From Clostridiales bacterium (GTDB lineage Bacteria; Bacillota_A; Clostridia; Saccharofermentanales; Saccharofermentanaceae), in contig JAILHZ010000066.1 of NCBI GenBank assembly GCA_024695545.1, positions 1-6,143 of the forward strand: 6,143 bases of DNA. The letters are read 5' to 3'. A model generated the notes under the pieces. It was not told where the DNA came from. It searched no databases and was given only the letters and a program-made list of their open reading frames with translations. Position 1 is the stretch's first letter, and every line of letters starts with the position of its first letter. Below are positions 1-5,808 of the stretch, one piece after another. A program made the translations under genes and the position numbers.

Positions 1-112
1 AACCGCCGAGAAGTGCGGTAAAGAAACCCGTAATGAGAACGATGAGGACGATCGACTTTAAGAAAGATGCGAAAAGATCCGTCATCTTAATTTCAATTTC
101 TTTTTTTTCCAT
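1..112 (-). CDS. Membrane protein N-terminus, possibly Wzz-type chain-length regulator (partial)
   Basis: Only the first 37 codons are inside the window. The reading frame starts at an ATG (complement of 110-112) and stays open to base 1. The start is supported by an AGGAG ribosome binding site (complement of 121-125) 8 nt upstream and by a promoter further up. The peptide opens with a short charged stretch (MEKKEIEIKMTDL) and continues into a hydrophobic segment at about residues 20-35 (IVLIVLITGFFTALLGG), giving a cytoplasmic N-terminus and one membrane helix. This order, an acidic 'EI.IK..DL' stretch just before the first helix, is typical of Wzz/YveK-type proteins that set polysaccharide chain length and pair with a tyrosine kinase. 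The assignment is a resemblance from a short fragment. Another single-helix membrane protein is possible, and the rest of the gene lies outside the window. Confidence 0.5.
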   Translation of the reverse strand, partial: MEKKEIEIKMTDLFASFLKSIVLIVLITGFFTALLGG

Positions 113-138
113 AGCTTCTGCTCCTGTGGTAAACCTTG

Positions 139-163
139 TCTCCCGGATGATCCCCGCGGGAGA
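139..163 (-). repeat. Inverted repeat in the leader of the left-edge gene
   Basis: TCTCCCG at 139-145 and CGGGAGA at 157-163 are perfect 7-bp inverted arms around an 11-nt spacer. They lie between the minus-strand promoter at 178-205 and the ribosome binding site at 121-125, so they would form a GC-rich hairpin in the 5' untranslated RNA. No T-tract follows in the minus-strand direction, so this is not a standard intrinsic terminator. It could be an mRNA-stabilising hairpin, an operator or part of a small leader structure. Confidence 0.4.
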
Positions 164-177
164 AACACTCGATAAGT

Positions 178-205
178 AGTATACAGCCCCCATAAGGCGT
201 GTCAA
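178..205 (-). promoter_or_regulatory. Sigma-A-type promoter for the left-edge membrane protein gene
   Basis: Read on the minus strand, a perfect TTGACA (complement of 200-205) is followed after 16 bp by TATACT (complement of 178-183). Transcription would begin near 171 and leave a leader of about 60 nt before the ATG at 112. The orientation and distance fit the gene at 1-112. Confidence 0.75.
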
Positions 206-223
206 TGTATATATGCTTTCAAT

Positions 224-232
224 ATTATAACA
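224..232 (-). promoter_or_regulatory. Possible second, extended -10 promoter
   Basis: The complement of 224-232 reads TGTTATAAT, a perfect TATAAT with the extended-minus-10 TGn element. No good -35 box sits 17 bp upstream, which extended -10 promoters can tolerate. It would add a longer transcript start to the gene at 1-112. It is supported only by the motif, and the surrounding stretch is AT-rich, so a chance match is possible. Confidence 0.35.
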
Positions 233-323
233 CATTCGTCACTTTCGCCGATGTTCCGAAGCTGTTACAGTCTCGTCAGATACGTCACATGATGTGCCGC
301 CGGTCCGACTTGCGTCTTTGGGG

Positions 324-352
324 TTGACAAACGTTTCCATGCAGAGTAATCT
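324..352 (+). promoter_or_regulatory. Sigma-A-type promoter of the asnS-asnA operon
   Basis: A perfect TTGACA (324-329) is separated by exactly 17 bp from TAATCT (347-352). Transcription is expected to start near 358-360, just ahead of the T-box leader. No other convincing plus-strand promoter was seen between here and asnA, so the whole operon is likely driven from this site. Confidence 0.75.
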
Positions 353-358
353 AACGAC

Positions 359-668
359 AAATTGAATATGAAAAGCGATGACGAAGAGAAGTAGTCGGTC
401 TTATCGCCCACAGCGAGCGGGGGACGGTGGGAGCCCTGCAGAGTGAACTCCGATGAATAACACTTCCGAGCTGCAAAATGAAATGCCGAAGGCGGCGGGA
501 ATGATTAGAGCCGCAGACGCAGAGTAGTGGAAGCCGATCAGCCGCGCGTCAGGCGGCAGGGTTTGACAGAACCCGGATGAGGTGGCTGTTTTTGAAACAG
601 CAATTCAGGTGGTACCGCGATTATTGATCGTCCTGAAGCAGAAGGATTGCTTCGGGGCGTTTTTGTTT
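359..668 (+). promoter_or_regulatory. Asparagine-specific T-box riboswitch leader (AAC specifier)
   Basis: This leader senses uncharged tRNA and controls the genes downstream by antitermination. The Stem I region shows a GAAGAGAAGTAG-like 5' element near 383-394 and a GGTGGGAGCC element (426-435). The segment GAATAACACTTCCGAGC (455-471) places AAC (459-461), an asparagine codon, in the expected specifier position. Further hairpins follow: GCCGC/GCGGC (541-545/553-557), GGGTT/AACCC (559-563/570-574) and GCTGTTT/AAACAGC (585-591/595-601, the Stem III position). The conserved T-box AATTCAGGTGGTACCGCG lies at 602-619. A full antiterminator can be drawn: helix A1 pairs 604-609 with 632-637, a 7-nt bulge TGGTACC (610-616) holds the tRNA-binding UGGN, and helix A2 pairs 617-621 with 627-631. 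It competes with the terminator at 629-668. The leader's start is inferred from the promoter. The asparagine specificity agrees with the genes it precedes. Confidence 0.93.
629..668 (+). terminator. T-box intrinsic terminator
   Basis: Twelve continuous base pairs join 629-640 with 648-659, counting two G-U pairs, around a 7-nt loop (641-647). Five T residues (660-664) and then GTTT follow. The 5' arm shares bases 629-637 with the T-box antiterminator, so the two folds exclude each other. With charged tRNA-Asn abundant, transcription should stop here. With uncharged tRNA bound, it should read into asnS. Confidence 0.93.
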
Positions 669-727
669 CCCCGGACTTTTCGAAAAGCACTTATCGGAAG
701 AGCAGCGCACAGCAGAAGGTGCACGGC

Positions 728-735
728 AAAGGAGG
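728..735 (+). promoter_or_regulatory. Ribosome binding site that fixes the asnS start
   Basis: AAAGGAGG lies 8 nt upstream of the ATG at 744, in ideal position. The same frame is open upstream to a GTG at 582, but that longer start would encode the T-box, antiterminator and terminator as protein. The ATG at 744 is therefore taken as the real start. Confidence 0.92.
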
Positions 736-743
736 AAAAGAAG

Positions 744-2135
744 ATGGACATTTTAGATGTAAGAGAGATCTTCAGAAACAGAGATCAGTATCTCGGTAAA
801 GAAGTGACAGTCGGCGGATGGGTCAGATCAGTACGTGATTCCAAGACTTTCGGATTTATCGTGCTTCATGACGGTACATTCTTTGAGCCGATCCAGATCG
901 TATATCACGATAAACTTGATAATTTCGACAAGATCTGCAAGACCAATGTCGGTGCGGCGCTGATCGTTACCGGTACGCTGGTAGCTACCCCGGAGGCCAA
1001 GCAGCCCTTCGAGATCCAGGCGACGGAAGTTGTTCTGGAAGGCGATTCCACATCGGATTATCCGCTGCAGAAGAAGCGTCACAGCATCGAGTACTTAAGA
1101 ACGATCACACATCTGCGTCCGAGAACGAACCTGTTCCAGGCGGTCTTCAGAGTAAGATCCCTCTGCGCATACGCGATCCACAGATTCTTCCAGGAAAGAG
1201 ATTTCGTATATGTACACACTCCGCTGATCACAGGTTCCGACTGTGAGGGTGCCGGTGAGATGTTCCAGGTAACGACTCTGGATCTCAACAACATCCCGAA
1301 GCTTGAGGACGGTTCCATCGACTACAGTCAGGACTTCTTCAACAAGCCGACGAACCTTACGGTATCCGGACAGCTGAACGGCGAGACCTTCGCGATGGCA
1401 TTTAAGAACATCTACACATTCGGACCGACATTCCGTGCCGAGAACAGTAACACCACACGCCATGCGGCAGAGTTCTGGATGATCGAGCCGGAGATCGCAT
1501 TTGCAGACCTGAAGGACGACATGCTCCTTGCCGAGTCCATGATCAAGTACATCATCAGCTTCGTACTTGAGAATGCTCCGGAAGAGATGAAGTTCTTCAA
1601 CGATTTCGTAGATAAGGGCCTGATCGAAAGACTCAAGCACGTTGCTTCTTCCGACTTCGGTCACGTTACATACACCGAGGCGATCGAGATCCTCGAGAAG
1701 GTAAACGACAAGTTCGAGTACAAGGTATCCTGGGGCTGCGATCTTCAGACCGAGCACGAGAGATACCTCACCGAGGAAGTCTTCAAGAAGCCGGTTTTCG
1801 TTACGGATTATCCGAAGGAGATCAAGGCTTTCTACATGAAGCTCAACGAGGACGGAAAGACCGTTGCCGCGATGGACTGCCTTGTTCCGGGCATCGGCGA
1901 GATCATCGGCGGATCCCAGCGTGAGGATGATTACGACAAGCTTGCTGCCCGTATCACGGAGCTCGGCATGAAGCCGGAGGATTACGGATTCTACATGGAT
2001 CTCAGAAAGTTCGGTTCCGCAAGACACGCAGGCTTCGGTCTCGGATTTGAGCGCTGCGTCATGTACCTCACAGGTGTATCGAACATCCGTGACGTCATTC
2101 CGTTCCCGAGAACGGTCAACAACTGTGAACTGTAA
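744..2135 (+). CDS. asnS: Asparaginyl-tRNA synthetase
   Basis: This 463-residue cytoplasmic enzyme activates asparagine with ATP and attaches it to tRNA-Asn. It is a class IIb aminoacyl-tRNA synthetase of usual length for bacterial AsnRS. Residues 18-100 look like the anticodon-binding OB fold ([20 protein letters not shown]...). The catalytic domain follows. A motif 1 region lies around 138-174 ([17 protein letters not shown]), with the characteristic AsnRS insert after it (about 178-205). Motif 2 includes [21 protein letters not shown], starting at F230, with R231 as the expected ATP-contacting arginine. Motif 3 is GFGLGFER at 430-437, ending in the conserved R437, and the protein ends in the typical [15 protein letters not shown] tail. 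The RAEN and SNTTRH residues favour AsnRS over AspRS. The gene ends in tandem stops (TAATAA) and is followed 66 bp later by asnA in the same transcript. It is regulated by the upstream T-box. All core motifs are intact. Confidence 0.98.
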   Translation: MDILDVREIFRNRDQYLGKEVTVGGWVRSVRDSKTFGFIVLHDGTFFEPIQIVYHDKLDNFDKICKTNVGAALIVTGTLVATPEAKQPFEIQATEVVLEGDSTSDYPLQKKRHSIEYLRTITHLRPRTNLFQAVFRVRSLCAYAIHRFFQERDFVYVHTPLITGSDCEGAGEMFQVTTLDLNNIPKLEDGSIDYSQDFFNKPTNLTVSGQLNGETFAMAFKNIYTFGPTFRAENSNTTRHAAEFWMIEPEIAFADLKDDMLLAESMIKYIISFVLENAPEEMKFFNDFVDKGLIERLKHVASSDFGHVTYTEAIEILEKVNDKFEYKVSWGCDLQTEHERYLTEEVFKKPVFVTDYPKEIKAFYMKLNEDGKTVAAMDCLVPGIGEIIGGSQREDDYDKLAARITELGMKPEDYGFYMDLRKFGSARHAGFGLGFERCVMYLTGVSNIRDVIPFPRTVNNCEL

Positions 2136-2201
2136 TAAACGGAAGGCCCCTGAGGGCAAGTGCTTTTGAATAAGAAAATGAGAATAAAGGAGAGTTGAAA
2201 A

Positions 2202-3212
2202 ATGGGTACGATCATTATTCCGGACGGGTACAAGAGCCCGCAAACGATTCGTGAAACGGAAGTTGCGATCAAGGAAGTTAAGGACTATTTTGAGCGGGCG
2301 CTCTCGGATGCGCTGAACCTGACACGTGTGTCGGCGCCGCTTTTCGTTAAGCCGGAGACAGGACTCAATGACAACCTCAACGGCGTAGAAAGACCGGTTG
2401 CTTTCGGCATCAAGGAGCAGGGCGGGAAGGAAGTCGAGATCGTTCACTCTCTCGCCAAGTGGAAGAGAATGGCGCTGTGCAAGTACGGTTTCCATCCGGG
2501 CGAGGGTCTCTATACCGACATGACGGCGATCCGTCGTGATGAAGATACCGACAACCTCCACTCGATCTATGTTGACCAGTGGGACTGGGAGAAGATCATC
2601 ACGAAAGAGCAGAGAAATGTCGAGACTCTGAAAGAGACGGTCTTCCGCATCTACATGGCGATCAAGCAGACCGAGTACTATATGTGCGGCAAGTATCACT
2701 TCATGGACCCGTTCCTGCCGAACGAGATCCACTTCATTACCACACAGGAACTCGAGGACATGTATCCGGACAAGACACCGAAGGAAAGAGAGAACCTCAT
2801 CACGAAACAGTACGGTGCCGTATTCCTTATGCAGATCGGCGGCGCGCTGAAATCCGGAAAGCCGCATGACGGCCGTGCTCCGGACTACGATGACTGGTCC
2901 CTGAACGGCGATATCCTCGTTTACTATCCGGTACTGGGATGCTCGCTCGAGCTTTCCTCCATGGGCATCCGCGTAGACGAAGATGCGATGGCCAGACAGC
3001 TCAAGATCGCAGGATGCGAAGAGAGAGCAGAGCTTCCTTTCCAGAAGGACGTTCTTTCCTGCAAGGTTCCGTACACCATCGGCGGCGGTATCGGTCAGTC
3101 CCGTATCTGCATGTTCTTCCTGCAGAGAGCTCACATCGGTGAAGTTCAGTCATCGATCTGGCCGGAGGACGTAGTCGAGAAAGCGGCTGCGCACGGAGTT
3201 AATCTTCTTTAA
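2202..3212 (+). CDS. asnA: Aspartate-ammonia ligase (asparagine synthetase A)
   Basis: This 336-residue cytoplasmic enzyme makes asparagine from aspartate, ammonia and ATP through an aspartyl-AMP intermediate, releasing AMP and pyrophosphate. It is about the length of E. coli AsnA and complete. Hallmarks of the family are visible: KEQGGKEVEIVHSLAKWKR near residues 72-90, YTDMTAIRRDED ending at D115, HSIYVDQWDWE at 120-130, and the class II synthetase-like motif 3 GGGIGQSR at 294-301 with its ATP-binding R301. AsnA is an evolutionary relative of the AspRS/AsnRS catalytic core, so the two operon partners are distant cousins. AAAGGAGAG (2186-2194), 7 nt before the ATG, supports the start. The 66-bp gap after asnS holds only a 4-bp GCCC/GGGC hairpin (2146-2149/2154-2157) without a proper T-tract, so readthrough from asnS is expected. 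Control is thus by the asparagine T-box. Confidence 0.97.
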   Translation: MGTIIIPDGYKSPQTIRETEVAIKEVKDYFERALSDALNLTRVSAPLFVKPETGLNDNLNGVERPVAFGIKEQGGKEVEIVHSLAKWKRMALCKYGFHPGEGLYTDMTAIRRDEDTDNLHSIYVDQWDWEKIITKEQRNVETLKETVFRIYMAIKQTEYYMCGKYHFMDPFLPNEIHFITTQELEDMYPDKTPKERENLITKQYGAVFLMQIGGALKSGKPHDGRAPDYDDWSLNGDILVYYPVLGCSLELSSMGIRVDEDAMARQLKIAGCEERAELPFQKDVLSCKVPYTIGGGIGQSRICMFFLQRAHIGEVQSSIWPEDVVEKAAAHGVNLL

Positions 3213-3236
3213 TTCCTGAACACGAAATGAAAAAAC

Positions 3237-3271
3237 GGAAGCCCTGCGATGAATTCGCGGGGCTCCTTTTT
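3237..3271 (+). terminator. Intrinsic terminator after asnA, probably bidirectional
   Basis: A 9-bp stem (3241-3249 with 3255-3263, one G-U pair) around a 5-nt loop is followed by CTCC and then five T (3267-3271). On the other strand the same hairpin is followed by six T (complement of 3230-3235). That suits the convergent minus-strand gene whose stop is at 3321. One element therefore probably ends both transcription units. Confidence 0.88.
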
Positions 3272-3320
3272 ATGCGTGTTGAATTTAGAAAAGCACTCCT
3301 CCCGGATCGGAAGGCACCTG

Positions 3321-4241
3321 TCAGAACGCGTTAGCGATATGGATGATAACGACGATGCCGAGCTGTGCGAAAAGGTAGAAGAGAAGGTAGCTTACCGCCA
3401 GCATGTTGAATGTGGCATTGTCCGTAAGCATAAGGTCGTTCTTGATGGAAACATAGTGCGTGACGCCCATGATGACCAGAGCGACGAAGATCAGTGTAAA
3501 CGCCCCCTGTGTGCCGAGCAGAACAGAGAAGAAGATCAGTATGTCGGCAAAGCACATATAGACCGAGGACATCGAAATCGTATCCAGTGCCCGAAGGAGA
3601 GAAAGCTTGCGGTTGGCAAACCTCGACATCATGACGAAGCACAGGGCGAGAATGATCATGCTCGCCCAGAGGATCGCGGACGTTGTTACGAAAGCGAGGA
3701 ACGGATGATCCGAGAAAAGATCCGTGTTTCCGAACATCAGATCGATCAGCATCCCCAGGAAGGGAGAATTGCTCTGATACGTGAAAAGCACCATCAGGGA
3801 AGTGAATGTTGCGAAGATCGAGTTGATGATCAATACTTTCGGAATGGAAACACGCTGCGGGCGGTTCTGTATCGTAGTGACCGGATGCCAGATATAGTTC
3901 ATGACAGGCCGCAGGAGCTTCGACAGAGACGGGAAGCGGGAACGGACCTGATCGATGAATCTGGAAAATGAAAATCCGTCCTTGGAATTGCCGGATGCGG
4001 AATCCGCGTGATTCCATACCTGCTTCGTCTTCTTTGCTTTCTTCGTATACTGGTTCGGATCTGCGCTGCATGAGGAATAGTCCGGAGGCGCCGATGCCGT
4101 TCCGGTAGAGGAAGCTGCATCAGAAGATACGGACATATTGGCAGAACCGGAAGTTCCGGTTCCGGTAGAAGATGATCCTCGGCAGGAGCATCTCTGTCCC
4201 GGGGCGAGTTCTTTTCCACAATAAAAACAGGTTTTTGCCAT
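3321..4241 (-). CDS. Zinc-ribbon, Yip1-like multi-pass membrane protein
   Basis: This 306-residue protein of unknown precise role has three visible parts. Residues 1-20 carry a short zinc-ribbon-like motif (C5, C8, C18, C20; CxxCGKEL...CSC). Residues 21-65 are a low-complexity Ser/Thr/Gly/Ala linker, followed by a basic stretch (KKAKKTK, 67-73). From about residue 134 the chain is strongly hydrophobic, with likely membrane helices near 134-155, 181-206, 225-243, 247-264 and 278-303. This layout, an N-terminal zinc ribbon joined to a five-helix domain, matches proteins in Firmicutes annotated as YIP1 family. That family is named for eukaryotic Golgi proteins but its bacterial members have no settled function. 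The start is the ATG at 4241, with only a weak AGAGA-type ribosome binding site. The gene is divergent from the acyltransferase gene across a 124-bp gap and convergent with asnA. The membrane call is firm; the family name is a resemblance. Confidence 0.8.
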   Translation of the reverse strand: MAKTCFYCGKELAPGQRCSCRGSSSTGTGTSGSANMSVSSDAASSTGTASAPPDYSSCSADPNQYTKKAKKTKQVWNHADSASGNSKDGFSFSRFIDQVRSRFPSLSKLLRPVMNYIWHPVTTIQNRPQRVSIPKVLIINSIFATFTSLMVLFTYQSNSPFLGMLIDLMFGNTDLFSDHPFLAFVTTSAILWASMIILALCFVMMSRFANRKLSLLRALDTISMSSVYMCFADILIFFSVLLGTQGAFTLIFVALVIMGVTHYVSIKNDLMLTDNATFNMLAVSYLLFYLFAQLGIVVIIHIANAF

Positions 4242-4303
4242 AAGATATCTCTTTTTGCCCTTTACTGCTCAAGATAATCTGAGGGATTTACCCCGTATTC
4301 GCA

Positions 4304-4324
4304 GGCGTTTCGACTACACACGCC
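4304..4324. repeat. Inverted repeat overlapping the acyltransferase -35 box
   Basis: GGCGT (4304-4308) and ACGCC (4320-4324) are inverted arms with an 11-nt spacer. The repeat spans the predicted -35 box at 4315-4320 in the divergent intergenic region, where a repressor or shared regulator could bind. The arms are short, so a chance occurrence is plausible. Confidence 0.25.
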
Positions 4325-4343
4325 CCAACTAGTAATGTATAAT
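4315..4343 (+). promoter_or_regulatory. Promoter of the acyltransferase gene
   Basis: A perfect TATAAT (4338-4343) is preceded after exactly 17 bp by TACACA (4315-4320, four of six matches to TTGACA). Transcription should start near 4350, only about 16 nt before the ATG at 4366. No equally good promoter was found on the opposite strand for the divergent zinc-ribbon gene. Confidence 0.65.
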
Positions 4344-4365
4344 ACTGGATAGATGTTATCAATTT

Positions 4366-5808
4366 ATGTCGAAACGTGATTTATTTGACAAATTTCTTTC
4401 ACGATTCGGCCGAAAGGGCGAAAAAGTGGGCGAAGACAAGGCTTCCCTGAAGGAAAAAACTAAGGAAAAAAGACCGGAGAAGCAGCCGGATTACGGCTGC
4501 GTACCGAGTAAGTTCTGGTATTCTTTCTTCGGTGGAGTGCTCGCTGCAAGTATTCTCCGTCCCGCCTTCGGCATGAAGTTCAAGACAGATAAGAAGATAA
4601 AAGAACTTCCCGGACCGCTGGTCATTGTCGGTAACCACCCGTCATTTATCGACCCCGCCATCATGGGCATCAAGCTGAAAGGCCGCCCGATCAACTTTGT
4701 GGCGGGTGATTTTCTGTTCAGAAAACCCATATTCGGACGCATTATTATGAAGGGCGGTTGCATCCCGAAGGCGCAGTTCCGAAATGACCTCCGCACGGTC
4801 CGCGCGATGATGCGAGTGCTCGGAAGAGGCGGCGTCCTGGGGATCTTCCCGGAGGGAACACGCTTCACGGACGGGCGCTCCATCCGCTTTGAATCCGGTC
4901 TGGCATCGATCGTCAAGAAGGCCGGCGCGACCGTGGTGATCTTCCGATCGCACGGCGCGTATATGACGTGGCCGAGATGGAGTCAGAGTTCCTGGAGAAG
5001 GGGGCGGATCACAGCCGAGTTTACGGACGTTCTCCCGAAGGAAAAAGTACAGGAAATGAGCGTCGAAGAGATCCACCGCTTTATGAGCGAGAGGCTCGAC
5101 TATAACGAATACGAGTATTTTGCCGATCACCCGCAGGTCTTTAAGTCAAAGGCTCCGGCGGCCGGCATCCAGAATATCGCGAACATCTGCCCGCGCTGTC
5201 AGAAGATCAACACGACCCGGATCGCCGACGGAAAAGGAGACAGCACTCTCCCGAAGGAAGCAAGGAAAAAGCAGAACCTTATCGTATGCAGCGCATGCGG
5301 GAACAGAGTCATCATGAACGCCCGCGGCTTTTTCGAGCCGGCAGGACCGGAGGACAAGTATTTCCCGGATCTTCACGAGTGGGCCAAGTGGGAAAAGAAG
5401 ATCTATGAGAGCGAAGCCGAAAAAGAAGGCTTTGTGCTGACGGAGAAAGTCTCTCTGTTTAAGCTCTGTGGCGAGCGCTATCACGCGAAGGTCGGCGAGG
5501 GTGTACTGACCGTTAAGGACGGCGTGATCACCTACGAGGGAACCGAATGCGCGCCGGAGGACGGCATCCTCTATAAGAAAGGAAAGCCGGTCAGCAAGTA
5601 CAAGGACAGGGATATTTTCGCATCCGCGAAGCAGGTGACGAAGACCTATCCGATTGCGGGCATGAAGGGCATGCTGATGGACTACGGCAAGTTCGTAGAA
5701 CTTTTCGAGCCGAAGGAAGGCGCATACCGCTATGTTCCGGAGAACCGCCAGCGCCTCTATGAGATCCAGAGCATCGTCATGGCGATGAAGGATCAGAAGG
5801 ATTCATGA
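4366..5808 (+). CDS. PlsC-type lysophospholipid acyltransferase with C-terminal zinc ribbon and extra domain
   Basis: This 480-residue protein contains a PlsC/LPLAT acyltransferase domain, which in this family moves a fatty acyl group onto lysophosphatidic acid or a similar acceptor at the inner membrane face. A lysine-rich tail (residues 1-45) precedes a hydrophobic patch at about 50-68, likely membrane-associating. The catalytic HX4D motif is H91-P-S-F-I-D96, and FPEGTR at 161-166 is the phosphate-binding motif. The domain ends by about residue 260. Family members of usual length (about 200-250 residues) stop there. Here a four-cysteine zinc ribbon follows (C275, C278, C308, C311; CPRC...CSAC), then about 150 residues predicted to be rich in beta strands (about 365-455) with a short C-terminal helix. 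I do not recognise this last part; a small PH-like fold is a guess. The ATG at 4366 has no clear ribosome binding site, but no later in-frame ATG precedes the catalytic domain. The exact acyl acceptor is unknown. Confidence 0.88.
   Translation: MSKRDLFDKFLSRFGRKGEKVGEDKASLKEKTKEKRPEKQPDYGCVPSKFWYSFFGGVLAASILRPAFGMKFKTDKKIKELPGPLVIVGNHPSFIDPAIMGIKLKGRPINFVAGDFLFRKPIFGRIIMKGGCIPKAQFRNDLRTVRAMMRVLGRGGVLGIFPEGTRFTDGRSIRFESGLASIVKKAGATVVIFRSHGAYMTWPRWSQSSWRRGRITAEFTDVLPKEKVQEMSVEEIHRFMSERLDYNEYEYFADHPQVFKSKAPAAGIQNIANICPRCQKINTTRIADGKGDSTLPKEARKKQNLIVCSACGNRVIMNARGFFEPAGPEDKYFPDLHEWAKWEKKIYESEAEKEGFVLTEKVSLFKLCGERYHAKVGEGVLTVKDGVITYEGTECAPEDGILYKKGKPVSKYKDRDIFASAKQVTKTYPIAGMKGMLMDYGKFVELFEPKEGAYRYVPENRQRLYEIQSIVMAMKDQKDS

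Noticed and set aside
286..296. Small dyad CACAT-G-ATGTG upstream of the asnS promoter
   Set aside because: Five-base arms are common by chance. There is no second copy nearby, so an operator cannot be claimed.
676..687. Perfect 12-bp palindrome CTTTTCGAAAAG in the asnS leader
   Set aside because: It is short, has weak A-T arms, and lies between the terminator and the ribosome binding site with no repeat elsewhere. It could be chance, and no function can be supported.
582..743. An upstream extension of asnS from a GTG at 582
   Set aside because: These bases form T-box Stem III, the antiterminator and the terminator. The encoded peptide does not resemble AsnRS, and an ideal ribosome binding site precedes the ATG at 744.
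2146..2157. GCCC/GGGC hairpin between asnS and asnA as a terminator
   Set aside because: The stem is only 4 bp and no T-tract follows directly, so it is unlikely to stop transcription.
1095..3134. A 679-codon open frame on the minus strand, antisense to both asnS and asnA
   Set aside because: It lies opposite two intact, strongly recognisable genes and crosses their gap. Its translation shows no recognisable domain. The length is best explained by codon bias of the sense genes keeping one antisense frame free of stops.
3249..3971. A 240-codon plus-strand open frame
   Set aside because: It begins inside the terminator hairpin and runs opposite the Yip1-like gene. The translation is highly charged, lacks recognisable motifs and looks like an antisense shadow.
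3331..4071. A 246-codon minus-strand frame overlapping the Yip1-like gene
   Set aside because: The competing frame encodes a cysteine motif followed by clear membrane helices and spans the full interval. This one gives an irregular His/Arg/Ser-rich sequence without domains.
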